Below are positions 1 through 9,664 of a stretch of 64,000 bases of DNA, in pieces (the first letter of the stretch is position 1; the number at the start of each line of letters is the position of its first letter). The notes beneath the pieces were generated by a model. The model saw only the letters and a list, made by a program, of their open reading frames with translations, did not search any database and was not told where the DNA came from. Both the position numbers and the translations under genes were made by a program. Origin of the DNA: Girardinichthys multiradiatus (lineage: Eukaryota > Chordata > Actinopteri > Cyprinodontiformes > Goodeidae); contig NC_061811.1 in the NCBI RefSeq assembly GCF_021462225.1, positions 2,071,663 through 2,135,662 of the forward strand, written 5' to 3'.

Positions 1-3
1 CCA

Positions 4-1964
4 TGTTGGAACCACAGCCATGGGGACAACATGAATGGCCAGTATGAACTTTTCTGGAACTTTCAAAATAAATCGCATTAACCTACTTCCAGCACAGCCA
101 GGAAAAAGGGGTAACAGCGGACTTCCCATGAGGTCACTGTCCAAGTAAAAACACTGCTCTTGCTACATCCTGTCTCTTCTACGCGGGTCCCCCAGGGGAA
201 CTGGACAGAGAGACACAGCGCGCTATTGTCTCTGCTGGAACACAGACATAACTCTTCAAACTGGATCCAAGAGTGTCATACAATCATGCAATCACATACA
301 CTAAGTTAAGTAGGAATGAATTAATGTTGGTGTATCCGGTATTCATTTGTGAACGGGGGTAATTGAGGTACAAGCGTGGATTGACTTTTCTCTCTGAGGT
401 CTACAGAAGCGAACTGTGTTATAGAGAGTTCCCAGCAGAGACCCTGTTTCTACAACGCGTGGAGCAGTTTTCCCAGTCTGAAGGTAGGACAACGGGAACG
501 CATCACCGTGGTTACAGCTATAACGTACAGTTGTACTGGCCGACAGAATGACCAGCCCCTCCACACGGCTACGGAGGTTAGCTGCAGCTAACCCTTTGTT
601 CACTGTGGATGTTTCCTTCAAACTTCGTCGCCCTAACAACTTTTCCTCAACACGGTTCACCTGAGAGGTTAAGTTTGGGCAGAGAGAAGTCATTTAGAAT
701 GAAATAATCTAAAAGTTTTTTTGTTTTATGAAGTTTGGTTTTGTTTGTGTTGAAACTCAGCTATCTTAGTGCTAGCAGATTATCTGCTCAGCACATGTGC
801 TCAGTTTATGTGTTCTGTGTTTATTTTTTTTCTTTAAAGTTAAGACAAACTTATTTAAAGGGTGATTTTAAACACAGAAGATCAACCACAACAAGGGTGA
901 TTTTAAACAGAACATTGCTCATAACGCGCTGTCCGCGCTTATGCATTTTAATCCTTTTATTAATGGTATTTTAAAGGTATGTGTTTGATTCTGATGATAA
1001 GTTATAAGGTTCTTTTGTTACCTTTAACTGCTAACATTTAAGAAGACATGCTTGCCTGCTAAAGATAATTTACCCAAAAAGGTTGTTAGTTTTCAATCCA
1101 GTAAAATATTACTTCCCTAAATATTATTTTAACAAACTTGAAAACGAGTAAAAGAGTATTCAACATAAAGGTGGTTGGTTTTCAAGCTAGTGATTAATAG
1201 TTCCTAAACATCATTTAGTAAATTTGATAACTAAGTAAACACCATTAAGCCCATTTCTCCAGAAAGATTTGGTTCTTATTCAAAATAATATTTCTTTAAA
1301 TATTATTTTAATAAAGAAAGCCAGCTAATTAAACACAGTTGAGAATTGGTCATCCAGAAAGTTGGTTTTATTTAGCAAATCATTCTTAAAATATTATTTT
1401 ATTAAAATAATACTTTATCTGATCTTGCATTGGGAAGGGTTGTTTAAAGGTATACTAATTATTGCCTAAGTTAGTTCCAAGACTAAATTAACTTCACTTC
1501 CAGATTCTTCAAGGTAATCCTTGGTTCTCAAACATAAACATTGCATGGTAATGTTGCATCACTCTTTTGGTCATGATTTCCAATCATCTTTGATCAACTT
1601 GTTTATATTGTAAATAGACCATTAGTCTTCCTTATTCTTTAATTCTGCTTGGTAGTTTAGTTGGATTGTTTTAGCATAGTAAAGAGTTTGTTGATTGAAA
1701 TATGTTTGACTTTGAGTTGACTTATTTTTGTTAATAAATTCTTGTATTTTAAGAAAATGTGTGAATTCATTCCATGTGTGTGCAGAGTTTATGCTGTTCA
1801 ATAATGTCGGAGCTTGGCTCATCCCTTTCAATGTTTCCTAATGCCACCGCCTTATTGGGCTGGTATTCACAGGACAACCCTTAACAGACTGGAATATTAT
1901 TTAGTAAATATTAAAGTATTAATATTAAATATTAAATAACATATTCATATTCATAATTACAACA
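4..1964 (-). mobile_element. Solo-LTR-like repeat, copy 1 (about 1.96 kb)
   Basis: Read on the minus strand the unit starts TGTTGTAATTATG and ends GGTTCCAACA, so it has the TG...CA ends of a long terminal repeat with a 5-bp TGTTG/CAACA inverted end. The same unit recurs in the opposite orientation at 18107-21672, where it is enlarged by two later insertions. The flank right of position 1964 is tcca and the three bases left of position 4 are cca, consistent with a 4-bp target duplication whose first base lies outside the window. It interrupts the LINE tail that continues at 1965. No long reading frame of its own is convincing, and the short frames across 343-974 and 1622-1831 look incidental. 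The LTR assignment is inference from the ends, the duplication and a shared AATAAA signal; the internal region of the parent element is not present here. Confidence 0.65.
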
Positions 1965-2178
1965 TCCAACAGCAGCAGCTAAACTCAACACAGCCAGCAT
2001 GTAAAAGAGATGCAGCAATGGGTTTCAGTATGAATATGTTTTTATTTTTAACAAACTGTCTCAATTTTTATTTTTATTTACATAAATTATGTATTGTTCT
2101 ATGCACAGACTAGATAGCTTTTATTTCTTTTTTTTCTCAGGTTAGTTGTAGTTGTTACAATAAAGGATATTCTGATTC
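1965..2178 (+). mobile_element. LINE 3' tail fragment (ttctgattctg-tailed group)
   Basis: The stretch beginning tccaacagcagcagctaa and ending near gatattctgattctg is closely similar to 40541-40757, which is the 3' untranslated end of a recognisable LINE. It is therefore the tail of the same LINE family, cut on its 5' side by the LTR-like insertion at 4-1964. No coding sequence remains. Confidence 0.7.
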
Positions 2179-2510
2179 TGTCATATAAGGCTGAGTCTTT
2201 GTAGAACCAACGTGCAAATGCTTGGGAGTGAGTTGAAGAGCTTCTCTTTAATAATAAGAAGAAACAGGAACTAACTTACAGGGGAAACCAGATGATGCAA
2301 ACGGACATGGCACATGGGAGCCAGTGACAAACAATAAAAACCAGACAGAATAAATACTGAGGGAAGAGGAGAAATGGAGCAAGGAACTGAGGACGTAATC
2401 AAGGAGGGAATCGGTAGAATGACAATTTAACATAGATGAGCATGGAGAACAGGGAAGTAACAGAAAACTAAACAGAATTAATCTAATGGCAAGGCAGGCA
2501 AGGCAAGGTT
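2179..2510 (-). mobile_element. LTR-like fragment, minus strand
   Basis: On the minus strand this segment ends ...TATGACA and contains a ttattattaaagag stretch and a pyrimidine-rich body. This is the style of fish gypsy LTRs, and it resembles 22040-22641 in layout and some wording (gatgagcatggagagcag type phrases on the plus strand). Only the 3' part is present, the other side running into the TA microsatellite. Family assignment is tentative. Confidence 0.35.
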
Positions 2511-2640
2511 TTATATATATATATATATACATATATATATACACATATATATATATACATATATATATACACATATATATATACACATATATATATATAT
2601 ACATATATATATACACATATATATATATACATATATATAT

Positions 2641-2721
<81 letters not shown>

Positions 2722-2730
2722 TATATATAT

Positions 2731-2732
<2 letters not shown>
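2511..2732. repeat. (TA)n microsatellite with TATACACATATA interruptions
   Basis: About 220 bases of alternating T/A, the first half interrupted regularly by ca-containing steps and the second half almost pure (TA)n. Long frames in both strands here (poly Ile-Tyr) are artefacts of the repeat. It directly abuts the ATAG repeat at 2733. Confidence 0.97.

Positions 2733-2774
<42 letters not shown>
2733..2774. repeat. (ATAG)n microsatellite at a LINE 3' end
   Basis: Roughly ten tandem gata/atag units. Read on the minus strand they follow directly on ...ctgaaatgtgctatc, which is the expected 3' end of the L2-type LINE at 2775-3681. The repeat is therefore best explained as the LINE's own terminal short tandem repeat that later expanded. 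Confidence 0.85.
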
Positions 2775-3681
2775 CACATTTCAGTAGCAAGATAATTCAA
2801 AGTGCTTCACATGAAGGAAAAACAAAATAAAATTAAAAATTAAAATAAAAAACATAATAGGCAAAGAACATTACAGTGACATAAAGGTAATTCAAAAATA
2901 AAGAGACTAGAATGATGGATAAGACAATGAAAAGGAAGTTGGACTGAGAACTTTAATAATGTTTAGATGGCCCAGTCAAAGGCCACTCTAAACAAATAAG
3001 TTTTTGATCTTAATTTGAAGCAACTTAGGGTTTCAGCGCTTTCACAGTTTTCTAGTAGTAGTTTATTCCAGATTAGTGGAGCATAAGAACTAAAAGCTGC
3101 TTCTCCAGGTTTGGTTCTGGTTCTGGTTCTGCAGAGTAGGTTTGAGCCAGAAGACCTGAGAGGTCTGGGTGGTTGATACACTGACAACAAGTCTGGAATG
3201 TATTTTTGTGCTAAGCCATTCAATGATTTGTAGACTAACAGGAGTATTTTAAAGTCTATTCTCTGAGCTACAGGGAGCCAGTGTAGGGACTTTAGAACCG
3301 GGCTGATGTTCTCCACTTTCTTAGTTCTAGTGTGGATGCGGGCAGCAGGGTTCTGGATCAACTGCAGCTGTCTGATCCACTTTTTAGGCAGACCTGTGAG
3401 GACACTGTTGCAGTAATGAGTTCTACTAAAGATGAACGCATGAATTAGTTTTTCAAGGTCCTGCTGAGTTAGGGGGAGCATGTAGATATTGAAAAGGAGG
3501 GGCCCCAAGATGGACCCTTAGGGAATGCCACATGTGATCTTGTTGGTCTCAGATGTAAAGTTACCTACTGACACAAAAAAGTCCCTGTAATTCAAGTAGG
3601 ATTTAAACCAATTGAGTGCTATTCCAGAAAGGCCGACCTAGTTTTTCAGGCGCTCTAATAGCATTCCTTCATCAGAGACAG
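2775..3681 (-). mobile_element. L2-type LINE fragment with internal deletion
   Basis: Minus-strand fragment of the same LINE subfamily as 19765-21436: 3' UTR at low coordinates, RT C-terminal coding at 2963-3508, and more upstream RT sequence to about 3681. An internal deletion removes the RT catalytic (YADD) region: the GPLLFNIYMLPLTQ motif is fused directly to QDLEKLIHAF, whereas about 120 residues separate them in the other copy. The element is 5'-truncated and dead. Confidence 0.85.
2963..3508 (-). pseudogene. L2-type reverse transcriptase, C-terminal remnant
   Basis: An open frame of 181 codons matching the C-terminal part of the LINE protein encoded at 20219-21202. Visible landmarks are LLFNIYMLPLT (just upstream of the missing catalytic block), LIHAFIFSR, WIRQLQLIQN (the LQ.IQN.AAR motif typical of the region after the RT palm), LHWLPVAQRI and YAPLIWNKL. 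The YADD catalytic box is deleted, so the product could not work as a polymerase. The apparent start lies at the deletion junction and is not a real initiation site. Confidence 0.8.
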
Positions 3682-3689
3682 CGCAGCCG

Positions 3690-3916
3690 GGGCTTCAGGC
3701 CGGATGGGTGACGGTACGTAGAAAGCATAGTCCTAGATCCCAGCCCACAGGTCACCACCAACCCGTCTGCGTTTCTAACAGATTTTCTCCACTCAGCGAC
3801 ACACCCGCTGAGAAGCCAACTCTGGTAATTGGCAGCTCCATAGTCAGAAACGTGGCACTAGAGACACCAGCGACCATAGTCAAATGTCTGGCAGGGGCCA
3901 GAACGGGCGACTTGTT
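3690..3916 (+). pseudogene. L2 LINE ORF1 esterase domain, 5' part
   Basis: The translation around 3708-3916 contains [11 protein letters not shown] followed by [10 protein letters not shown]. This is the first conserved block of the SGNH/GDSL-type esterase domain that L2 and CR1 LINEs carry in ORF1, with the block-I serine in the GSS position. The frame stops being L2 at about 3916, where a different LINE is inserted, and the same domain resumes at 5533. In known LINEs this ORF1 protein is thought to assist retrotransposition; here it is split and nonfunctional. Confidence 0.75.
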
Positions 3917-4357
3917 CTAGAATTGCGCCGCTCAAGGTGGCAGCAGGTTGGAGTAGCTCTGTTACTTTTGATTCTGATTTATTCTTTTTTGGGAACTATT
4001 CCTCTTGTGGTGGATACAGTTGATTTTGTTTGGATGACTGTCCACTCCAGTGTTGGATGCTGTGCAGCTTGGAAGATTTTTCTTAATACTTTCTATTTTT
4101 GGACATTTGTTATGATGCATTGCCATGGCAACGGGGTTGTTTCTTACAACCGGGAACAGCTGATTAATATCTCAAAAGCTCAAATAATACAGTACTTCAG
4201 CTACAACCCTGATGAGTTGAAAAGGAGACGCCGTAGATGTGGAGCAGGAGCTAATAGAAGAGAGAGAAGGAGGAAGTTCAAACCATCTCTTCCGTCAATT
4301 TTGATGGGCAATGTGAGATCATTGGGAAACAAGGAGGTGTACAAGAAGAAGCAGTAG
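3917..4357 (+). pseudogene. LINE ORF N-terminal segment (second LINE group)
   Basis: The frame carries a strongly hydrophobic stretch (VALLLLILIYSFLG) near its start, then YNREQLINISK, then an Arg/Lys-rich patch (KRRRRR...RRERRRK), then LMGNVRSLGNK and a stop. The LINE at 32.4 kb has the same order: hydrophobic N-terminus, LTREELMNI, basic patch, SNVRSLPNK. This identifies the segment as the N-terminus preceding an APE endonuclease domain. The endonuclease itself is missing. Function of the hydrophobic leader is unknown to me. Confidence 0.65.
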
Positions 4358-4439
4358 AGCAAGCTCCAGCAAAACAATATCAGAGATGTGTGGACAGGGA
4401 TGAAGAAGGTCACCGGCTTATCGCTGTGGAGTTGGAGTT

Positions 4440-5470
4440 GAAGATGCCATCATACACCTGCTTCAACAAACCCACTGTAATCTGGACAAAGCCAGCAGAA
4501 CTGTGAGGGTCATGTTCTTTGATTTCTCCAGTGCATTTAATACAATCCAACCTGATTTGCTTTGTCAGAAACTCCAGAAGACTCAGGTGGAGGCCTCAAC
4601 AATCTCCTGGATCAAAGACTACCTGACAAACAGACCACAGTTTGTGAGACTGAAGGGTTGTGAGTCTAACCAGGTAGTCAGCAGCACAGGAGCACCACAG
4701 GGGACGGTACTCTCACCATTCCTCTTCACTCTGTACACCTCAGATTTCCAGTACAAGACAGACTCCTGTCATCTGCAGAAATACTCGGATGATTCTGCAG
4801 TCGTGGGGTGGATCAGAGATAGACAAGAAGCTGAGTACAGGAAGGTGGTGGGCCGCTTTGTGGCATGGTGTGGAAACAATCATCTCATTTTGAACGTGAC
4901 TAAAACAAAGATTTTAAGAGAAACAGGAATAAGTCAAAAACTATTTATATCATGGGAGAAGACGTGGAGGTGGTGGAGGAGTATAAATACCTCGGTGTTC
5001 ACCTGGACAACAGACTAGAGTGGAGATGCAACTGTGAAGCCATCTACAAGAAGGGACAGAACAGACTGTACTTCTTGAGGAAGCTTAGGTCCTTTGGTGT
5101 TTGCAGCAAGATGCTGCATATCTTCCATAAGTCTGTTGTGGAGGGTGTGATCTCTTCTACCATCATCTGCTGGGGAAGCAGCATCAGAGCCAGGGACTTA
5201 AAAAAGCTCAACAAGCTGATAAAAAAGGCTGGCTCTGTTCTGGGGACTCCTCTAGAACCTCTGGAGATCATTGTGGAAAGACGGATTCTTCATAAAATGA
5301 AGAACATTATGGAGAACCCTGAGCATCCTCTTCATGAGACTGTCCTACAACAACAGAGTGTCTTCAGTCAGAGGCTTCTTCAGATCTGCTGTAAGACGGA
5401 GCGCTACAGGAGATCCTTCCTGCCCACAGCCATCAGCATCTACAATGGCTCTTTGAGGAAACCTTCATAA
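4440..5470 (+). pseudogene. LINE reverse transcriptase, 3' half
   Basis: Two overlapping frames (4503-5018 and 4952-5470) give the second half of a non-LTR reverse transcriptase. Landmarks are VMFFDFSSAFNTI, STGAPQGTVLSPFLF, YSDDSAVVG (catalytic box, normally FADD/YADD), YKYLGVHLDN and a C-terminal tail ending at the stop before ATGAGCTATAACAACA. A frameshift near 4920-4960 separates the frames. The first residue printed from position 4503 is a GTG codon inside the domain, not a start. Confidence 0.8.
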
Positions 5471-5532
5471 TATGAGCTATAACAACATTTAATTTCCCTT
5501 TGGGATTAATAAAGTATTTTTGAATTGAATTG

Positions 5533-5891
5533 AATCCAATCCTACCTGAAACTGCTGGCTAAGGATAAGCGTAAATACAGTAAGACTGTTATTCACGCTG
5601 GTGGTAATGACACCCGGTTACGTCAATGGGAGGTCACCAAAGTTAGTGTTGCTTCGGTGTGTAAGTTTGCCAAAACAATGTCATGACTCCGTAATTTTCT
5701 CTGGTCCCCTCCCTGATCTGACCAGTGACGACATGTTTAGCCGCATGATGTCATTCAACCGCTGGTTGTCTAGGTGGTGTCCAGAAAACAATGTGGGCTA
5801 CATTGATAATTGGCAAACATTTTGGGGAAAACCTGGTCTGATCCGGAGAGGAGCAGCTCTTCTTTCTAGGAATCTGGCCGAAATTTATTAG
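5533..5891 (+). pseudogene. L2 LINE ORF1 esterase domain, 3' part
   Basis: Continuation of the ORF1 interrupted at 3916. In one frame, around 5545-5640, it reads [12 protein letters not shown] and then [12 protein letters not shown], a block-III GGNDT motif of SGNH hydrolases. After a frameshift the frame 5601-5891 gives [29 protein letters not shown] and [18 protein letters not shown]. The family usually has a catalytic Asp-x-x-His (GIHP) before the LSRNLA end, and that DG/HP piece appears to be lost here. The gene is dead (split and frameshifted). Confidence 0.75.
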
Positions 5892-6021
5892 TTCTCCAAA
5901 CTTCTGACAACCCAGGGTTCAGACCAGGAAGCAGGGTTGTAGTTTAACACTCCTCTCTGCAGCTTCTGTACTGCTACCCACCCATTACCCTATTAAGACA
6001 CTGTCTTGTCCACGGTCAAAA

Positions 6022-7710
6022 TTGAATAGATTAAAAAATAATCTAAAACGAGGAAATCAGGAAAATCTAATAAAAATAAACACAACTCAGACAAAAAATT
6101 TAAATAAAGCAATTAAATGTGGCTTACTGAACATAAGATCTCTCTCTTCAAAGACTTTGCTAGTTAGTGACCTGATTTGTGACAATCAGATTGATTTACT
6201 TTGCCTCACAGAAACCTGGCTGCAGCAAGAGGATTATGTTACTATAAATGAGTCAACTCCTACTAATTATTTAAATTTTCACATTCCTCGAAATACTGGG
6301 TGAGGAGGAGGAGTAGCAACCATCTTTCAGTTCGATTTTTGACTAGTCCCAGACCAATCAATTGCTACAACTCTTTTGAATATTTAATCCTTAGTTTTCC
6401 TCATCCAAATTGCAAGGCACTAAAACCACTTTAGTTTGTTGTTTTGTACCATCCACCAGGCCCTTTCTCTCAATTTTTACATCAGTTTTGAGACCTTTTA
6501 TCTGATTTATTGTTAAATACAGATAAGGTTATTATAGTGGGGGATTTTAACATTCATGTTGATACTAAAAGTAATATCCTAAATATAGCCTTTAATGCTA
6601 TCTTAGACTCAATTGGCTTTGCTCAAAACATTAACAAACGTACCCACCTTTGTCTTCATTCTCTGGACCTTGTGCTGACATATGGCATTGATTGTAAAGA
6701 CATAACAATATTTTCTCATAACCCTGTCCTGTCTGACCATTTTTTAATAACCTTTGAGTTTAATTTAACCGAGTACTCCACAACTGAAAGAAAATTTCAT
6801 TATAGTAGATCATTATCACACAATGTTGTAACAACCTTTAAAGAATCTTTTCCACTTTTAATTTCTTGTTTATCACAGAAAAACACAGTGGAGGGCAATA
6901 ATTTTGTTTCTTCCCCTTCACAAATTGATTCTCTTGTTCATGGTGTTACTTCATCATTGCGTGGTGCAGTAGACAATGCAGCCCCCTCCAAAAAGAAGTT
7001 AATTATTCATATGAGGCTAGCTCTCATGTTTAATTCAGATCTGCGTACTTTAAAGCACAATGTTAGAAAATTGGAGAGAAAATGCCTACTGTTGTATAAA
7101 AAGACACTTCACCAGGCTAGAACAGCTTATTTCTCATCATTAACAGAAGAGAACAAGAATAATCCTAGGTTTCTCTTTAGTACAGTTGCTAAACTTAAAC
7201 AGAGTCATAGCTCTGTTGAGCCATCCATTACCTTAGCTCTCAGTAGTCATGACTTTATGGGATTCTTCCAAAATAAAATTGATTTTATTAAAAATAAAAT
7301 CTTTGACATACTCCAGAAGATGATTACTTCAACCTCAGCAAGTGAGACAACATTGGAAATAACTGCAGAACCTGATTTATGTTTGGACTGTTTTGATCCT
7401 GTGAAGCTTCCTGAGTTATCAGAAATATTAGCTTCATCTAAACCTTCAACTTGTATGTTAGACCCAATCCCAACCAAATTATTTAAGGAATTGTTCCCTC
7501 TCTGACCAGCCCCATTTTAGATATGATTAATCTTTAGTAAACGGATATGTACCACAGGCTTTTAAGTTAGCTGTAATTAAACCTTTACTTAAGAAACCTT
7601 CGCTTGATCGAGATGACATGAAAAATTACAGATTTATATCCAATCTTCCATTCTTATCTAAACTTCTTGAGAAAATAGTTGCTAATCAAATGTGTGAGCA
7701 TTTACATTAG
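6022..7710 (+). pseudogene. L2 LINE ORF2: endonuclease and start of RT
   Basis: The frame beginning near 6022 gives the APE endonuclease opening ([20 protein letters not shown]), broken by a stop at about 6301-6303. Frame 6510-7505 continues with VIIVGDFNIHVD (catalytic GDFN), LVLTYGID, LSDHFLITFEF, then the linker and the RT fingers ([27 protein letters not shown]). A stop after LFPL and further decay carry the match to about 7710, where it changes abruptly to a minus-strand fragment. The same family recurs at 15381-16570 and, in minus orientation, at 57562-58510. Several frameshifts and stops make it a pseudogene. Confidence 0.85.
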
Positions 7711-8008
7711 AAATGTTTAGACCCTTAGTGATGATCAAGTCCAAAATATGTCCCTGTTTGGACGTTTGCTGTTTAACATGTTGAGTCAAACCAACATTTC
7801 TAAGAGTGTCACATAGATCTATTGGACTTCTGTCTTCAGGATTGTCCATGTGAATGTTGAAGTCTCCCACAATAATTAAACAGTCATAATCAACACATAT
7901 CACAGATAAAAGCTCATTAAAATCACTGAAAAAGTTTGTTTTGGACTTAGGAGGCCTGTAAATATTCAAGAACATGGTTCGGACCGGGCTCTTTACCCGG
8001 AGCGCCAA
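7711..8008 (-). pseudogene. L2-related LINE endonuclease fragment
   Basis: Minus-strand frame with FLNIYRPPKSK, FSDFNELLS, LIIVGDFNIHMD, LCDTLRNVGLTQHV and HILDLIITKGL. These are the central and C-terminal APE endonuclease motifs of an L2-type LINE (catalytic Asp/Asn in GDFN). Its sequence differs from the plus-strand copy at 6510, so it is from another LINE subfamily. The fragment lacks both ends of the domain. Confidence 0.8.
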
Positions 8009-8400
8009 ATATTCAAATCTTTAAATCTTGAAACAAAATCCATGGAAAATCTTGGACAAATCTTGGACAAAACAGAGAGGATGTCCCCTCCCTTGGAGGA
8101 AAAACCACCCCACACACAGACTGGATCAGAATACTTCACTGTTGTCTCCACACACAACTCATGGTAATTAAAAACATTTTTTTCTTATTTTCACATGTCC
8201 TGTCTTGGGATTTCAGACATACCATATAAAGAAGCTGGATGCCTACCTGTATCAGGGCAAATCTACACAAATGATCTTCCTATCCTATCCTATCCTATCC
8301 TATACTATACTATCCTATCTTAATCCTAATCCTAATTGTTTGATTAACTTAATTCAAAGTTAATCAAAGGAGGCAGGCAACATTGTAACAGTTATAGTAA
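8009..8400. other. Unassigned DNA with (TCCTA)n
   Basis: No coding signal found. It contains a short tandem tail-like repeat, tcctatcctatcctatccta with variants, at about 8277-8318, of the kind left at LINE 3' ends, but I could not identify the LINE it would belong to. Confidence 0.5.
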
Positions 8401-8821
8401 CCTATGTTTGTTGTAGCCTTCAACCATTTGGATTATTCGTGTGTTAGTGTGTGGATGTCTGAATTTATTAGTATGTTAGTGTGTGTGTCAGTGGGAGAGC
8501 ATATGTGTTGTGAGGAGCGGGTGAATGTGAGCATGTTTGTCATCTGGAGTTGCAAAATTTGACAAGATTGACGAGAACGGTAGAAAGTCTGCAACACACA
8601 GTTCCCAAGAGCAGTATAGCACAGGTGGCTCCGGCTCTGGAGGGCCACAGCAGCACCAGGTGGACCTTCAAAGGGCATCACCCCAGGGCAGCTATTTCCT
8701 CCACACCAAGGAAGATTGTCATTGAAGCACAGGAGCAGCAGTTGCTACGCCAAAGTGACCCCACCACCCCAACCAAGCCACACCGCCAAGCCCAGGACCC
8801 AGTCCCACTGGTGGCCCAGGG
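8401..8821. other. Unassigned Pro/Gln-rich reading sequence
   Basis: Frames at 8537-8825 give low-complexity Pro/Gln/Ser peptides without a recognisable domain. The base usage (C-rich plus strand toward 8745-8821) resembles the block at 9665-10960, so the two may belong to one larger repeat that was interrupted by the sequence between them. Confidence 0.3.
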
Positions 8822-9664
8822 CTAGAGTTGCCAACCGTCCCTTGAAAAACAGAATCGTCCCATATTTAGAATAAAAAGTATGCGTCCCATATTGAGCTGA
8901 AACAGGACACACATAGTCCCGTATTATTAGGTTCACTAAAATGTCAATGGAATTAATAAATGATGGAGTGCTTTATATTTAACATTACGGTAAATTCATT
9001 ACCAGCCATATCCTGCTCTGTGACCAATGAGCTGACAGAACCCTAACACAGGAATATGACGATACATATTTCGGCTCATCTCATTGGCCAGCAGGTTTCC
9101 CCAGCATCTCCTCGCCGCTCACGTGGCAAAAAAGACGCGTGCTTTTTTTTTTTTTTTTTTTGTGTCCTGTCCGGCAAAGTATCGCTCAGGATTGTTGTCT
9201 GAGTGCCAAGAAATTGCCCAACAGATTTACTTTCACAAGCAGAGCATCACAGCTAATGCTTTAAAGCTCTGCTTGATATTTATAGAAGAAACTTTATTAT
9301 AAACTTCTTTGGGAATATTTCAATTGTTACGGACACGGAGACTGAAATAAAAAGGAAAAATGAAGCTCAAAAAAGAGAGAGATGGGGAAAAAGGGGAGAA
9401 AAGGAGGAAAGAGTGGAGGAGAGAAAGAAGGATAAAGAGAATACAAGATTACACCCTGCTTGCTTATACACCTACAGCTGTTTTTTGGTTTTTTTAACAA
9501 AATAGTACACGGTAATTCTGAATGTAAAATGTACTTATTGAGAGGTGCAGCCCAAAATAGAACATCTGTCTATCTGTCAACACCTGAAGCTTAACACCTG
9601 TGAGTATGAGTGTGGACGCGTTTTGTATACAAGGCTTCTCCACAAAAATATGCAATAGCGAGTG

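Larger units (their letters stand above)
3917..5532 (+). mobile_element. Internally deleted LINE of the FSSAFNTI group inserted in L2 ORF1
   Basis: A 1.6 kb LINE sits inside the L2 ORF1 gene. It keeps a 5' coding part (3917-4357, ending in the NVRSLGNK motif that opens the endonuclease domain) and a 3' RT part (about 4440-5470), but the endonuclease body and the RT fingers are missing between them. Its tail, ggattaataaagtattttt followed by gaattgaattgaat, ends at about 5532, where the L2 frame resumes. Keeping both ends with the middle lost is unusual, since LINE copies are normally 5'-truncated. Confidence 0.75.

Noticed and set aside
343..974. Frames of 60-116 codons near the left edge as host exons
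   Set aside because: They lie inside a repeat that recurs at 18107-21672, and the frames are not conserved in the other copy.
2248..2800. Long frames on both strands encoding poly Ile-Tyr peptides
   Set aside because: They are translations of the TA/ATAG microsatellite and have no coding meaning.
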